Source: a bacterium (lineage in GTDB: Bacteria; Planctomycetota; Planctomycetia; Pirellulales; Pirellulaceae). Taken from it: DNA of 64,000 nt. The stretch spans positions 62,001 through 126,000 of the forward strand of contig WGNR01000012.1 of assembly GCA_016124445.1 (NCBI GenBank). The letters are read 5' to 3'. Of the stretch, positions 36,125 to 45,637 are shown in pieces (within the stretch, counting starts at the first letter, position 1; each line of letters opens with the position of its first letter). A program made the translations under genes and the position numbers. The notes beneath the pieces are model-generated. The model was not told where the DNA came from and did no database searches. It was given only the letters and a program-made list of their open reading frames with translations.

Positions 36125-37096
36125 TTACTGCTTCGTGCTCGCTTTGAAGAATTCCCACAGCTCTCCGGTGGCGTCAAGCTTGCTGACATTCGGGCCGATG
36201 AACCTTGAAGGCAAGCTGCGCGACGCACTGGGCCAGGCATGGCCGTGTCCCTTCAGGTAGACGACCGTTAGTTCCGGGCCGCCATTGTTCGACGGATAGC
36301 GAACTTTCTCGACGGCTCCTTCTTGGAAGAACGTCTTTGGCTCGGTTTGGCAGTTAATTGCTTTGGCCCACTTCTCCATCAAATCCTTGACCGGTGGCGT
36401 GGTGCGTGTGCCCCAGGGAAGTGTCGACTCGCCGCCGTTTTGCGGCATCAACGGATCCTCGGTGCCGTAGATGAACATCGAGGGAAGCGGTTTGGTGGGC
36501 CGAGGGTTCTCGACCGCGACGAGGCCAGCTACGGTGCCAATGGCCGTCAGGCGATCGGCCATCTCCGCACCCAATCGGAACGTCATCCCGCCGCCATTAC
36601 TGTGCCCTGTAACAAAGACTCGTTTGGGATCATAGGGAACCTTCTTGGCCAGTTGATCGAGCAATTTGCCGATGTAGGCGACGTCGTCGATTTTGCTCCG
36701 CGGCGAACCTTCGCGCAGTTGCCCGGAATTCCAAAGTGGCGGATTCACCAGGAAGTTTGGCGTCAGTCGTGGCCGAGCCGGCAGGCCGTCCGGCGCGACG
36801 ACGACGAACCCTTCTTTGTCGGCGAACTCCGCCCAGTTGTCGACATTAAGAATCGAATTGCCATCGCCTCCGGCACCATGCAAAGCGACCACCAGCGGCG
36901 GCGGCAACTTGGGTGAATACCCTTTGGGAATGTGAACCAACGCCTTGCGATCGAATCCACCCGACTCGGTCGTGATCTCAAATTGCCCCGCGGTCAGCGG
37001 CGAAGGAATCTCGGCCGCCCAAAAATCACGAACCGGAACAATCCACAACGATGCCCCGGACAACAATCCGACCCACAGCCAACGACGACGGAACAT
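36125..37096 (-). CDS. Secreted esterase, PHB-depolymerase/CE1-like
   Basis: Exported alpha/beta-hydrolase of the polyhydroxybutyrate depolymerase / feruloyl esterase group (LpqC-like); the real ester is unknown. 323 residues from ATG 37096 with a signal or anchor segment WVGLLSGASLWIVPV. The oxyanion-hole region reads VVALHGAGGDGNSI, the nucleophile elbow is VTGHSNGGGMTFRL, the Asp lies in YGTEDPLMPQNGG, and the His in GHGHAWP. An upstream in-frame start at 37186 would add 30 residues. Downstream neighbour of an SDR gene on the same strand. Confidence 0.85.
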   Translation of the reverse strand: MFRRRWLWVGLLSGASLWIVPVRDFWAAEIPSPLTAGQFEITTESGGFDRKALVHIPKGYSPKLPPPLVVALHGAGGDGNSILNVDNWAEFADKEGFVVVAPDGLPARPRLTPNFLVNPPLWNSGQLREGSPRSKIDDVAYIGKLLDQLAKKVPYDPKRVFVTGHSNGGGMTFRLGAEMADRLTAIGTVAGLVAVENPRPTKPLPSMFIYGTEDPLMPQNGGESTLPWGTRTTPPVKDLMEKWAKAINCQTEPKTFFQEGAVEKVRYPSNNGGPELTVVYLKGHGHAWPSASRSLPSRFIGPNVSKLDATGELWEFFKASTKQ

Positions 37097-37216
37097 GGCA
37101 GCCTCTTTCGATTCAGGGGAAATGTTATCAGGCATACCAGCGAACCCATTGGCCGGTTTCACCGAATAGGATTCCATTTCCCTCATCCTTTTTGGGGAGC
37201 GGGAACAGGAGATGTG

Positions 37217-37993
37217 TTAAGTTCCCAGGATGACACCGCCGTCAACTCGAATAGCGGCTCCGTTGGTGGCACTTGACAGGGGCGAGCAGTAGTAAGCCGT
37301 TGTGTTGGCAACTTCTTCTACCTCGGCGAAGCGTTGGATCAGAGACGTGGGGCGAACGCTGGCGAAGAACTCATGCTCGAATTCTTCTTTGGTCTGCTTC
37401 GCTTCCTGGGCCAATTCGTGGACGAATTGCGAGACACCTTCCGAAGCGGTTGGCCCTGGCAAGATAGCATTGACCGTGACATGGGTTCCCTTGGTCAGCC
37501 GGGCGATGCCATTGACCAGCGAAAGATTCGCGGACTTGGTCATGCCGTAGTGGATCATCTCGGCCGGAATCTGAACGCCGCTTTCGCTGGAAACAAAGAG
37601 AATGCGGCCCCAGTTGCGCTCGAGCATGCCAGGCAGCACCGCGCGCGAGAGGCGGACACCAGAGAGAACATTGACCTCGAAGAAACGTTGCCAGTCTTCG
37701 TCGGGAATCTCGACAAACGGCTTTGGCTCGAAGATACCGGCGTTGTTGACCAGAATATCGATCTGCCCGGCCTGATCGATCAGCTTCGCGCAGCCTTCGG
37801 CGGTCCCCACATCGGCCGCAATGCCTTTCGCCCCGTGACCGATCGCTTGGGCCGCTTCGAGTGTCGATGTTTCTCCGCGGCCATTGACGATGACGTTGGC
37901 CCCCTCTTTCGCCAGCACTCGGGCCATGGCAAAACCGATTCCTTTGGTCGAACCGGTCACGAGGGCATTTTTGTTGTGCAGTTGCAGATCCAT
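37217..37993 (-). CDS. Short-chain dehydrogenase/reductase (FabG-like)
   Basis: 258-residue NAD(P)-dependent oxidoreductase; substrate unknown. Features are the nucleotide motif TGSTKGIGFAMARVLAKEGA, ILVNNAGIFEPK, catalytic Ser in FVSSESG, YGMTKSANLSLV (Y-x3-K), and LPGPTASEGV. The C-terminus RVDGGVILGT is typical. Longer insertion EAKQTKEEFEHEFF near residue 200. Not in a fatty-acid synthesis cluster, so a FabG role is unlikely. Confidence 0.9.
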   Translation of the reverse strand: MDLQLHNKNALVTGSTKGIGFAMARVLAKEGANVIVNGRGETSTLEAAQAIGHGAKGIAADVGTAEGCAKLIDQAGQIDILVNNAGIFEPKPFVEIPDEDWQRFFEVNVLSGVRLSRAVLPGMLERNWGRILFVSSESGVQIPAEMIHYGMTKSANLSLVNGIARLTKGTHVTVNAILPGPTASEGVSQFVHELAQEAKQTKEEFEHEFFASVRPTSLIQRFAEVEEVANTTAYYCSPLSSATNGAAIRVDGGVILGT

Positions 37994-38064
37994 CGAAATC
38001 CTCCCGTATCAAACGAAACGCTAGTTGATAAGAGAGTTATTCGCTGCAGGCCGTCCCATGACAA

Positions 38065-41000
38065 CTACCCGTGGGCCGCTTCGGGATGAAAGGTGTCGCT
38101 ATCGCCAGACGGATGACTCGGATAAGGATCTTCGCCGTGGTGGCTGCCCAACACCGAGCCAGGGGCGATCGCTTCCAGGAAGCTCACCTTGATCGAATAA
38201 CCAACTGGCACCAGGAACAGCACCAGAATCGTGGCGAAGATTTCACCGAACGCGATACTGGTTGCCATCGGAATGAGGAGTTGGGCCTGCAATGAGGTCT
38301 CGGTCAACAGCGGCGAAAGACCGCCAACGGTAGTGATGGTGGTCAAGAGCACCGGCCGAAAACGCCGTGAGCCTGCTTCGAGCAAAGCCTGGTTCATCGG
38401 CAATCCGTCTTTGACACGTTGATTGATGAAGTCGACCAGCACGATCGAGTCGTTCACCACGATCCCGGTCAGGGCGACCATGCCGAACATGCTGAAGAAG
38501 GACAGCGGAATGCCCATGATAGCATGCCCGGCAACCGCACCAATCGCCCCGAAGGGGATGATCGCCAGGATCAACAGTGGTTGGAAATACGACTTGAACT
38601 CAAACGCCAAGAGGACAAACATCGCAACCAGCGCCACCAGGAAGCCGACCATCATACTGCCCATCGATTCGGATCGTTGTTCGCTTTGGCCTTCCCACGA
38701 GACACTGACGTTTGGGTACTGCTTGAGCAGCTTGGGAATGAAATCCGTTTTCAAACCAAGGACAATTTCTCCGGTGTTTCCCTTGGTGGAATCAACATCA
38801 GCCGTGACCTTGATCGCCCGCTTCTGCTTGACCCGGTTGATTTCGGAATAGCCGCGTTCGACATCGACCTCGGCCAATTCCGTGATCGGACGTTCGATTC
38901 CATCCTCCAGCCGGATGCGAATATCGTCGAACGAATTCAGCTGGTGGCGATCATTCTCCGGATAGCGAACCATGATCTTCACTTCGTGCCGGCCTCGCTG
39001 CACCCGCATCACTTCCTCGCCGTAAAACGCAGCGCGAACCGTATCGCCGAGATCTTCCTCTTTGACGCCCATATTCTGGGCGCTTGGTTTTACCCGGAAG
39101 CTATATTGCCATTTGCCGGGGATCGAATCGTCGGCGATGTCGATAGCGCCGGAATAGGTTCCCAACTGCTGCTTGGCCTTCTCGACCGCTTCTTCCAGTT
39201 CGTCCATGTGCTCTGGGTCGGCCAGCAAACGGAACTCGATCGGCGTCGCGCCGGGGCCCATCGCCATTGCACTTAGGCTCAGCGTTTCCGCACCGGGAAT
39301 TTTACCCAGCTTTTCTCGCCAGGCATCAACGATTTCCATGCTGCTGATTTCGCGTTGTTCGGTATCTTGCAGCTCGATTTCCACACTGCCAACATGGCTG
39401 CCGCTGGCCGATTCCATCGAGGCGCCTGGAGGGCCGCCGTTGCTGACCTGGGCGCCAACCGAACGGAACGACACCAGTCCCAAGCTTTCGCCCGGTGGCG
39501 ACAGTTCGGCGTTCACTTCCCAGAACGCTTCTTCAATCTTCTTGGTCCACTCTTGCGTGACATGCTCCGGCGTTCCATCCGGAAACGAAACCATCGCCTG
39601 CACGGTGTTGCCATCGAGCTTAGGAAAGAAATCTCGCTTCACGATTCCCGAACGCACCAGGGCCAACGTCAACAGAATCGCGGCAACGCCACCACCACAC
39701 ACGATAATGCGATTATGCAAAGACCAGTGCAGGCAGGGTTCGTAAACGTTCTTGATGAACCATTCGAGAAAGCGGCTTGTGAGATCACTGGCGAAGCGGA
39801 TGATCGGGAGAAACAGCATCACAACAAACAGCACGTAAGCGAATGGCCGCCACAAGATCGACTTCTTGCTGTCATGGGCCAGATGGCACGGCAGGATCGT
39901 CATGCATTCGAAGAGCGAAGCAAGCAGAATCGCGATGATGGCCATCGGCATCACCTTCATAAACTTGCCCATCGTGCCGCTAACAAACAAGAGCGGCAGA
40001 AACGCCATGACGGTGGTCGCCGTCGACGAGGCAACCGAGGTCATCACTTCGTTGGTTCCATCGACCGCCGAATCCATTAACGATTTACCCATTTGCCGGT
40101 GGGCATAGACGTTTTCGCCCACGACGATGGCGTCGTCGACCACGATGCCTAAGGCCATTAAGAAGCCGAACATCGAGATCATGTTCATCGTCTCGCCTGA
40201 GGCATACAGATAAATGCCGGCTGCGAACAACGAGAACGGGATCCCCATCGAAACCCAAACCGCCAGTTCAAAGTCCAGGAACAAAATCAGCAGCACAAAA
40301 ACGATGAGCAAGCCGTAGATGGCGTTTTCGATCAAAAGGTTGAGTCGCCCGCGAACTTCGATCGACTTATCGCTCCAGGTCAAAAGCTGGTAGCCGCTGG
40401 GCAGTTTTTTGGTGGCAACATACTTCTTGACCACATCGACCATCTTGAGCAAATCTTCTTCCGAGCTATGCGTCACCGTCATAGCCATCGCCGGCTTGCC
40501 ATTGATGTAGGCCTTCGAGGTCGTATCGACCAACTGATCACGTACGATCCCCAGATCGCCAACGCGCAGAACCGCTCCACCGGGATCGCTAATCAGGGGC
40601 AGCTTCGCAATCTCATCACCGGTGGTGTGGCGATTGTTTGCCCGCAGAAGAACTTCCTGCGAGTGTCCCCGGATCGATCCGGCTGGCAGTTCACGGTTTT
40701 CGCGTCGCACGGTTTCGGCGACTGAATTGAGCGTCAGTCCGTACGATCGAAGCGTCGTTTCGTCGATTTCGATGTCGATTTGATAGTCACGCTCGTTGAT
40801 GAAGTCGACCTGCGAGACTCCATTGAGTTGCAGCAGTTCGTCACGGACCTTCTCGGCCACGCTACGCAGTTGCAGTTGAGCTTCCTCGGTATCGAATTCC
40901 GGCCCGGTCAATGCGACGCGAATCGCTGGTCGGCGTGTCGTAATGCTGCGGACTTCGGGATCTTCGGCACTTTCAGGGAAGTTGGAAATTCGATCGACTT

Positions 41001-41337
41001 CAGAGCGAACTTCGTCCAGCACGCGGCCGGAGTCACGTACGGAAGATTCCAATTCGATCACGACGCTGCCCATGCCTTCGGCGGCGACTGAAGTCACCTT
41101 CTTGACGCCGTCGAGCGAGCGAACGCGTTCCTCGATGATCTGGCAGATCCCGACTTCCACTTCCTGCGGCGGGGCGCCAGGATAGGAAACTTGAACCACG
41201 ATCCGATCGAGATCGAAGTCAGGAAACGTTTCCCGCTGCATCTTCCACAAAGCGAAGAAGCCGACCACCATAGCGGCGACCATCACGATATTCATCGCAG
41301 GCGTATTGTTGATCGCCCATTTAACCAGTCCACGCAT
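38065..41337 (-). CDS. RND efflux transporter, inner-membrane pump (AcrB/MMPL type)
   Basis: Proton-driven tripartite efflux pump subunit of 1,090 residues, as usual for HAE-type RND proteins. Starts MRGLVKWAINNTPAMNIVMV (first TM helix), then PGAPPQEVEVGICQIIEERV. The TM4 proton-relay block is FLMALGIVVDDAIVVGENVY, and its second-half counterpart is VALTGIVVNDSIVLVDFIN. Two large periplasmic loops, 12 predicted TM segments. Starts 2 nt after the adaptor stop, so the two are translated from one message. An outer-membrane TolC-like partner is not present. Substrate cannot be told. Confidence 0.94.
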   Translation of the reverse strand: MRGLVKWAINNTPAMNIVMVAAMVVGFFALWKMQRETFPDFDLDRIVVQVSYPGAPPQEVEVGICQIIEERVRSLDGVKKVTSVAAEGMGSVVIELESSVRDSGRVLDEVRSEVDRISNFPESAEDPEVRSITTRRPAIRVALTGPEFDTEEAQLQLRSVAEKVRDELLQLNGVSQVDFINERDYQIDIEIDETTLRSYGLTLNSVAETVRRENRELPAGSIRGHSQEVLLRANNRHTTGDEIAKLPLISDPGGAVLRVGDLGIVRDQLVDTTSKAYINGKPAMAMTVTHSSEEDLLKMVDVVKKYVATKKLPSGYQLLTWSDKSIEVRGRLNLLIENAIYGLLIVFVLLILFLDFELAVWVSMGIPFSLFAAGIYLYASGETMNMISMFGFLMALGIVVDDAIVVGENVYAHRQMGKSLMDSAVDGTNEVMTSVASSTATTVMAFLPLLFVSGTMGKFMKVMPMAIIAILLASLFECMTILPCHLAHDSKKSILWRPFAYVLFVVMLFLPIIRFASDLTSRFLEWFIKNVYEPCLHWSLHNRIIVCGGGVAAILLTLALVRSGIVKRDFFPKLDGNTVQAMVSFPDGTPEHVTQEWTKKIEEAFWEVNAELSPPGESLGLVSFRSVGAQVSNGGPPGASMESASGSHVGSVEIELQDTEQREISSMEIVDAWREKLGKIPGAETLSLSAMAMGPGATPIEFRLLADPEHMDELEEAVEKAKQQLGTYSGAIDIADDSIPGKWQYSFRVKPSAQNMGVKEEDLGDTVRAAFYGEEVMRVQRGRHEVKIMVRYPENDRHQLNSFDDIRIRLEDGIERPITELAEVDVERGYSEINRVKQKRAIKVTADVDSTKGNTGEIVLGLKTDFIPKLLKQYPNVSVSWEGQSEQRSESMGSMMVGFLVALVAMFVLLAFEFKSYFQPLLILAIIPFGAIGAVAGHAIMGIPLSFFSMFGMVALTGIVVNDSIVLVDFINQRVKDGLPMNQALLEAGSRRFRPVLLTTITTVGGLSPLLTETSLQAQLLIPMATSIAFGEIFATILVLFLVPVGYSIKVSFLEAIAPGSVLGSHHGEDPYPSHPSGDSDTFHPEAAHG

Positions 41338-41339
41338 GG

Positions 41340-42692
41340 CTACTTCACCACCTCGATCTTAGCGCCGTCGAACGGGGCAGAGAGGGGCGAGACAACGACC
41401 TTTTCGCCCGGTTGGAGATGTCCTTCCACCGCATAGATGAGCACTTGCTCGTCATCCGAATCGGCGATGGTCACCTTTCGGTGACGAATCAAATCCCCTT
41501 CGGCGATCCAGATTCGACTACCTGGATAAAGGGCCGAAATCGGAACGGAAACAAGTGGCGAGCGAGGGGTAACGTGCACATCGATTTGTACGAACATGCC
41601 AACCATCAGGGTCGGTACTTCGGCGAGCGAGCTGACGTTGCCGTCTTCGTCAATGCGTTGGACCTTGTGGGGATTTTCGACCTGAACGCGGCAAGGGATC
41701 ATGCGCGTTACCTGATCGACCTGGCCGCCGTCATAGCGGGTCAGCTTGCCATCCCAGAGGTACGTTTCATTGCCGATCCGATATCGGACTGTTACCGGCG
41801 TCTCCGGCAGCTCGTAGGCTGCCAGCTTTCGTTTCTCGGTCGAGCCGGTCGAAGATTCCCACAGCCATTTCATCTGATAAGCTTGCAGGCTGCATTTAAT
41901 TTCCAGTTTGGAGATATCGCGAATCGAACAGATCGCAGCCCCTTTTTGCAGGTAACTGTCTTGTTCGACGTTGTCTTCCACCACCACGCCATCGATCGGC
42001 GATTTGACCGTCGTCCGGCTCAACTGGAGCTTGGCCAGCGTGATTTCCGATTCGATTCGATCTGCCGCATTTTGAAGCCTAGTCTTGCTTGCCTTTCTGA
42101 GGCTCAGTTCGTCTTTCTGAGTTTGCAGCGACGTCTTGGCAGTCAATTCCGCTCGCAACGCTTCGTCGAGACTCGATTCGGTAGTGGCGTTGCGAGCAAC
42201 CAAGGTGCGGATACGATCGGCGGCGCGGGTCTGGATCGTCAAGTTCTCTTCGGCCAGTCGGATCTGTCCTTCGGTCGAAGCAATCTGGACATCCATTTCC
42301 TGGAGATTGCCCTTGGCCTGATCGAGCTCTTCTTGCAGGCGTTCCAGGTCGAGTTCGTAGTCGCGACGATCAAGCATCACCAGCGGCTGGTCGGCCGAGA
42401 CAACACGACCAACGCGAAGATGATCTGACTTTTCGACCACGCGTCCCGCAACTTCGGCGCCCAGATGAAGTTCGCGGTAGGGAACCACGACGCCATCGAC
42501 CTCGAAGGTAATCCCATCATCATGCGGCTGGGCCGTTTGCACTTCGACGAGGCGAATGTCTTCGGTGACCGGCTTATCCGACTCGCTTTTCGCCTCGCCC
42601 AATACAACGAACGCGACGACACCGCCCACCACCAAAGAGAGGGACACAAGAGTTTTTAGGGCCAGCTGGAGAAAGCTGGTAATCTTTGACAT
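41340..42692 (-). CDS. RND efflux adaptor (membrane fusion protein)
   Basis: Periplasmic adaptor that links the RND pump to an outer-membrane channel. 450 residues: N-terminal anchor LALKTLVSLSLVVGGVVAFVV, the first lipoyl half VVPYRELHLGAEVAGRVVEK, a long coiled-coil hairpin (about residues 120-220, heptad-rich LEEAL/LQTQKDEL), the second half SPIDGVVVEDNVEQDSYLQKG, and a C-terminal beta domain with VPISALYPGSRIWIAEGD. First gene of the two-gene operon, divergent from tetR with a 15-bp palindrome between. Confidence 0.92.
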   Translation of the reverse strand: MSKITSFLQLALKTLVSLSLVVGGVVAFVVLGEAKSESDKPVTEDIRLVEVQTAQPHDDGITFEVDGVVVPYRELHLGAEVAGRVVEKSDHLRVGRVVSADQPLVMLDRRDYELDLERLQEELDQAKGNLQEMDVQIASTEGQIRLAEENLTIQTRAADRIRTLVARNATTESSLDEALRAELTAKTSLQTQKDELSLRKASKTRLQNAADRIESEITLAKLQLSRTTVKSPIDGVVVEDNVEQDSYLQKGAAICSIRDISKLEIKCSLQAYQMKWLWESSTGSTEKRKLAAYELPETPVTVRYRIGNETYLWDGKLTRYDGGQVDQVTRMIPCRVQVENPHKVQRIDEDGNVSSLAEVPTLMVGMFVQIDVHVTPRSPLVSVPISALYPGSRIWIAEGDLIRHRKVTIADSDDEQVLIYAVEGHLQPGEKVVVSPLSAPFDGAKIEVVK

Positions 42693-42769
42693 TGCGTTTT
42701 CTCTTACCCAGGTCGAGAGGAAAGGTTGGCTGTTTTACTTAGCTGCCTTACAATGAAACACGCGTTTAA

Positions 42770-42784
42770 CTCGATAGTATCGAG
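42770..42784. promoter_or_regulatory. Candidate TetR operator (perfect 15-bp palindrome)
   Basis: CTCGATA-G-TATCGAG is a perfect inverted repeat with one central base. It is in the 129-nt region between the divergent tetR (start 42822) and RND adaptor (start 42692) genes, which is where TetR repressors of efflux pumps usually bind. Confidence 0.65.
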
Positions 42785-42821
42785 CTACCCGTAAAAAAAC
42801 AATCGTGACCACCGAGAATTC

Positions 42822-43475
42822 ATGAGTTCTACGACTACCGACGCCAAACAACGCCTTTTGGAGGCGGCCATCGAGGAATTTGCCCTCCATGGCTACGACC
42901 ACGGAACGGTCCGACGCATCTGCGGGAAGGCCGACGTGAACGTGAACGCCGTGAAATACTACTTTGAGGACAAGCGAACTCTTTACATCGAAGCGGTCAA
43001 AGAGGCCCATCGAGCCCGGCATCGAGCTATGCCCCCCGGTGGGTTGATTCCGCCCGACGACGATCCCAATGGCGACCCGGCCATTCGGCTGAAAGCGTTC
43101 ATCCGGCAGATGGTGACCATGGCCGTGAGCGCCCAGAAACGGATCGACCACAACCATCTGCTGATCTTTCGCGAAATCTCGGATCCCTCAGAGGCGACCC
43201 GGGACATCGTCCAGGAATTCATTGGACCGCACTTCCGCCGCCTGAACGACATTTTGCGGCAACTGCTTCCCAAGGGAGCCAGCGATAGCCAGCGACACAT
43301 GTTTGCTTTCAGCCTGATTGGGCAATGTATGCACTACAAGATTGCCGGGCCTGTAATCGGGATGTTGATTTCCGAAGAAGAACGCCGTCAGCTCTCGGCC
43401 GAACGCGTGTCCGATCACATTTACCAATTGATGATGGCCGGCATTGAACGGGCTGCGAAAACGGATTCCGCTTGA
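42822..43475 (+). CDS. TetR-family regulator, probably of the RND pump
   Basis: 217-residue DNA-binding protein. The N-terminal helix-turn-helix reads LLEAAIEEFALHGYDHGTVR, then ICGKADVNVNAVKYYFEDKR and TLYIEAV. The C-terminal part (FIRQMVTMAVSAQKRIDHN, then FREISDPSEATRDIV) looks like the CerR/DUF1956-type ligand domain. Divergent from the efflux operon and next to a perfect palindrome, so it most likely represses the pump and itself; ligand unknown. The following PQQ-propeller gene begins 68 nt downstream on the same strand and may be cotranscribed. Confidence 0.9.
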   Translation: MSSTTTDAKQRLLEAAIEEFALHGYDHGTVRRICGKADVNVNAVKYYFEDKRTLYIEAVKEAHRARHRAMPPGGLIPPDDDPNGDPAIRLKAFIRQMVTMAVSAQKRIDHNHLLIFREISDPSEATRDIVQEFIGPHFRRLNDILRQLLPKGASDSQRHMFAFSLIGQCMHYKIAGPVIGMLISEEERRQLSAERVSDHIYQLMMAGIERAAKTDSA

Positions 43476-43542
43476 TTTTCGCTTGGCAATCGCTCAGGCT
43501 GCTTGCTGTTGCCCTTCTACTCTCCTTCGTGAAAGTAATCTC

Positions 43543-44832
43543 ATGCGCTGCTGGCCTGTCTGCTGTTTGTTCCTCGCATTGTTCTGCTCTACCGCAATGG
43601 CCGACGATTGGCCTCAATGGCGCGGCCCTCAGCGCGACGGAGTCTGGCGAGAGAAGCACATCGTCAAACGCTTCCCGGAAGAAGGCCTCAAACGCAAGTG
43701 GACCGTCCCGATCGGACCAGGCTACAGCGGCCCAGTCGTCGCCGATCACCGCGTGCTGGTTACCGATCGCGTCACTGAACCGACGCAAAAAGAACGCGTG
43801 CACTGCGTCGACATGCGAACCGGCGACGTGTCGTGGACGTTCGAGTATCCCTGCGAGTACGAAAAGATCAGCTACACGGCTGGTCCTCGGGCTTGCCCTC
43901 TGGTCGACGGCAACAAGGTTTACACGCTTGGTTCGATGGGCAACCTGCACTGCCTGGATATCCGCTCAGGCGACAAGGTTTGGTCACGTGATCTGCAGAA
44001 AGACTTCAAGATTCGCATGCCAATCTGGGGCATCGCCGCTTCGCCGCTGTTGTGGAAAGATCATTTGATCGTGCAAATCGGCGGAGAGGACGGGGCCTGC
44101 GTGGTTGCCTTGGACAAAGATAGCGGCGAAGAAGTCTGGCGTGCCCTGAACGACCGGGCCTGCTATTCGGCCCCCATCCTGATCGAACAAGCAGGCCTGC
44201 CAACGGTTCTGGTCTGGACCGGAGATAGCGTGGCGGCGATCGATCCGAAGAATGGAGCCGTTCGTTGGCGATACCCATGGGCACCGCGTAATATGCCGAT
44301 CGGCGTGGCAACGCCAGTAGTCGAGGGAGATCGGGCATTTTTCACGTCGTTCTACGACGGAGCCTTGCTGCTACGGATCATCCCGGACAAGTTCGATTAC
44401 GAAGTCCTGTGGCATCGCGTCGGCCGTTCGGAAAACGATACCGATGGCCTGCAATCGATCATCAGCACGCCCGTGTTCGAAGAGAACCATATCTACGGCG
44501 TCGACAGCTACGGCCAGCTTCGCTGCATCGATGCCTCCAACGGAGACCGAGTGTGGGAAGATCTAACCGCGGTCCCGAAAGCGCGCTGGGCGACGATCCA
44601 CTTCGTGAAGCATGGAGACCGCTACTTCATGTTCAACGAACGGGGCCAACTGATGATTGGCAAGCTATCGCCGAAAGGCTTTGAAGAAATCGATCGAACC
44701 CAGATCTTGCCGCCGACCCGCGATCAACTCTCACGCCGAGGTGGCGTCTGCTGGTCGTTCCCGGCCTTTGCCCAAGGGTGCATTATCGCTCGAAACGACA
44801 ACGAGATGGTTTGTTATTCGCTGGAAGATTGA
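43543..44832 (+). CDS. Secreted PQQ-like beta-propeller protein
   Basis: 429 residues from ATG 43543 with signal peptide MRCWPVCCLFLALFCSTAMA, then DDWPQWRGPQRDGVW, the standard start of planctomycete PQQ_2-type propellers. Repeated blade motifs G-D-V-W/SW or similar occur (MRTGDVSWTFEYP, IRSGDKVWSRDLQ, KDSGEEVWRALND, KNGAVRWRYPW, SNGDRVWEDL). Likely a periplasmic or secreted scaffold; residues for PQQ catalysis are not evident. Upstream in-frame starts overlap tetR and are less likely. Confidence 0.87.
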   Translation: MRCWPVCCLFLALFCSTAMADDWPQWRGPQRDGVWREKHIVKRFPEEGLKRKWTVPIGPGYSGPVVADHRVLVTDRVTEPTQKERVHCVDMRTGDVSWTFEYPCEYEKISYTAGPRACPLVDGNKVYTLGSMGNLHCLDIRSGDKVWSRDLQKDFKIRMPIWGIAASPLLWKDHLIVQIGGEDGACVVALDKDSGEEVWRALNDRACYSAPILIEQAGLPTVLVWTGDSVAAIDPKNGAVRWRYPWAPRNMPIGVATPVVEGDRAFFTSFYDGALLLRIIPDKFDYEVLWHRVGRSENDTDGLQSIISTPVFEENHIYGVDSYGQLRCIDASNGDRVWEDLTAVPKARWATIHFVKHGDRYFMFNERGQLMIGKLSPKGFEEIDRTQILPPTRDQLSRRGGVCWSFPAFAQGCIIARNDNEMVCYSLED

Positions 44833-44944
44833 TTGCGAATTATGAACAAGTCACCCAAGTCCGAAGGCCTTTCAGAACTGTGCTGTTTGAAAAACGTTGC
44901 GACGTTGAACGTGGTTCGTACACGATCGCATGGTGACCGTCGGA

Positions 44945-45409
44945 TCAAACCACTCCTGCGGTGATTCGTTCAACCTGCGATTTGGTTCGCGAGATTTCCG
45001 CCTGGGCTTCCTGAAGCGACTCCCACCACTGGTCATGTTTTGCAAAGGCCGCTTCGACCGCCGTATCTAACCGGGTGAAATCTTTCAGCGGCTTGAAGAT
45101 GCACGCTTCCGCTCCCCAGCGCATCGAGCGGAGGATGGTGTTGGTGCCGATCACCCCGGTGAGCATGATCACCGACAGCCCGCCATCTTCCTTCTTGATT
45201 TGCTGAAGCAGCGTCATCCCGTCGATCGGCTCCATTTCGATGTCGGAGATCACTACCTGGCAGTTGTGCGTCAACAAGGTCGATAGGACCTTGGTTGGAT
45301 CATCGAGCGAAATTACTTCGTAGCCCAACTTCTGGTAATGGACTTTCACCAACTCGCGAATCACAGAAGAATCGTCGACATGTAAAATTGTGCGGGTCGT
45401 CGTAGGCAC
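44945..45409 (-). CDS. Single-domain response regulator with helical tail
   Basis: 154 residues from GTG 45409, placed 8 nt after GGAG; the open frame continues upstream without homology. The receiver domain has ILHVDDSSVIRELVKVHYQK (acid pair), VVISDIEMEPIDGMTLLQQI (phosphoacceptor Asp), IMLTG (Thr) and IFKPL (Lys). The last 35 residues (WWESLQEAQAEISRTKSQVE) are a predicted coiled coil. No output domain. Likely signals by protein contact; its histidine kinase is not in the window. Confidence 0.82.
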   Translation of the reverse strand: MPTTTRTILHVDDSSVIRELVKVHYQKLGYEVISLDDPTKVLSTLLTHNCQVVISDIEMEPIDGMTLLQQIKKEDGGLSVIMLTGVIGTNTILRSMRWGAEACIFKPLKDFTRLDTAVEAAFAKHDQWWESLQEAQAEISRTKSQVERITAGVV

Positions 45410-45637
45410 CAGACAGGTCTCCAGGTAGGAACGATGCCCCTCAAGTGCAGCAGAAACATTTGTGCATTGAAAGCATCCAGTGACGTTGTGGCCCCGGGAA
45501 ATCAGCGAGTCGCTCGCTATGTAAACTTGCCATTCGAAGATGCCAAAGCAAATGAAATTCTTCTGCGATTGGCCCAAAACAATCACCAAAAGATATAGTT
45601 TTATCCCAATTTGCGCTGACAGTGCGGCCAAGCCAGA

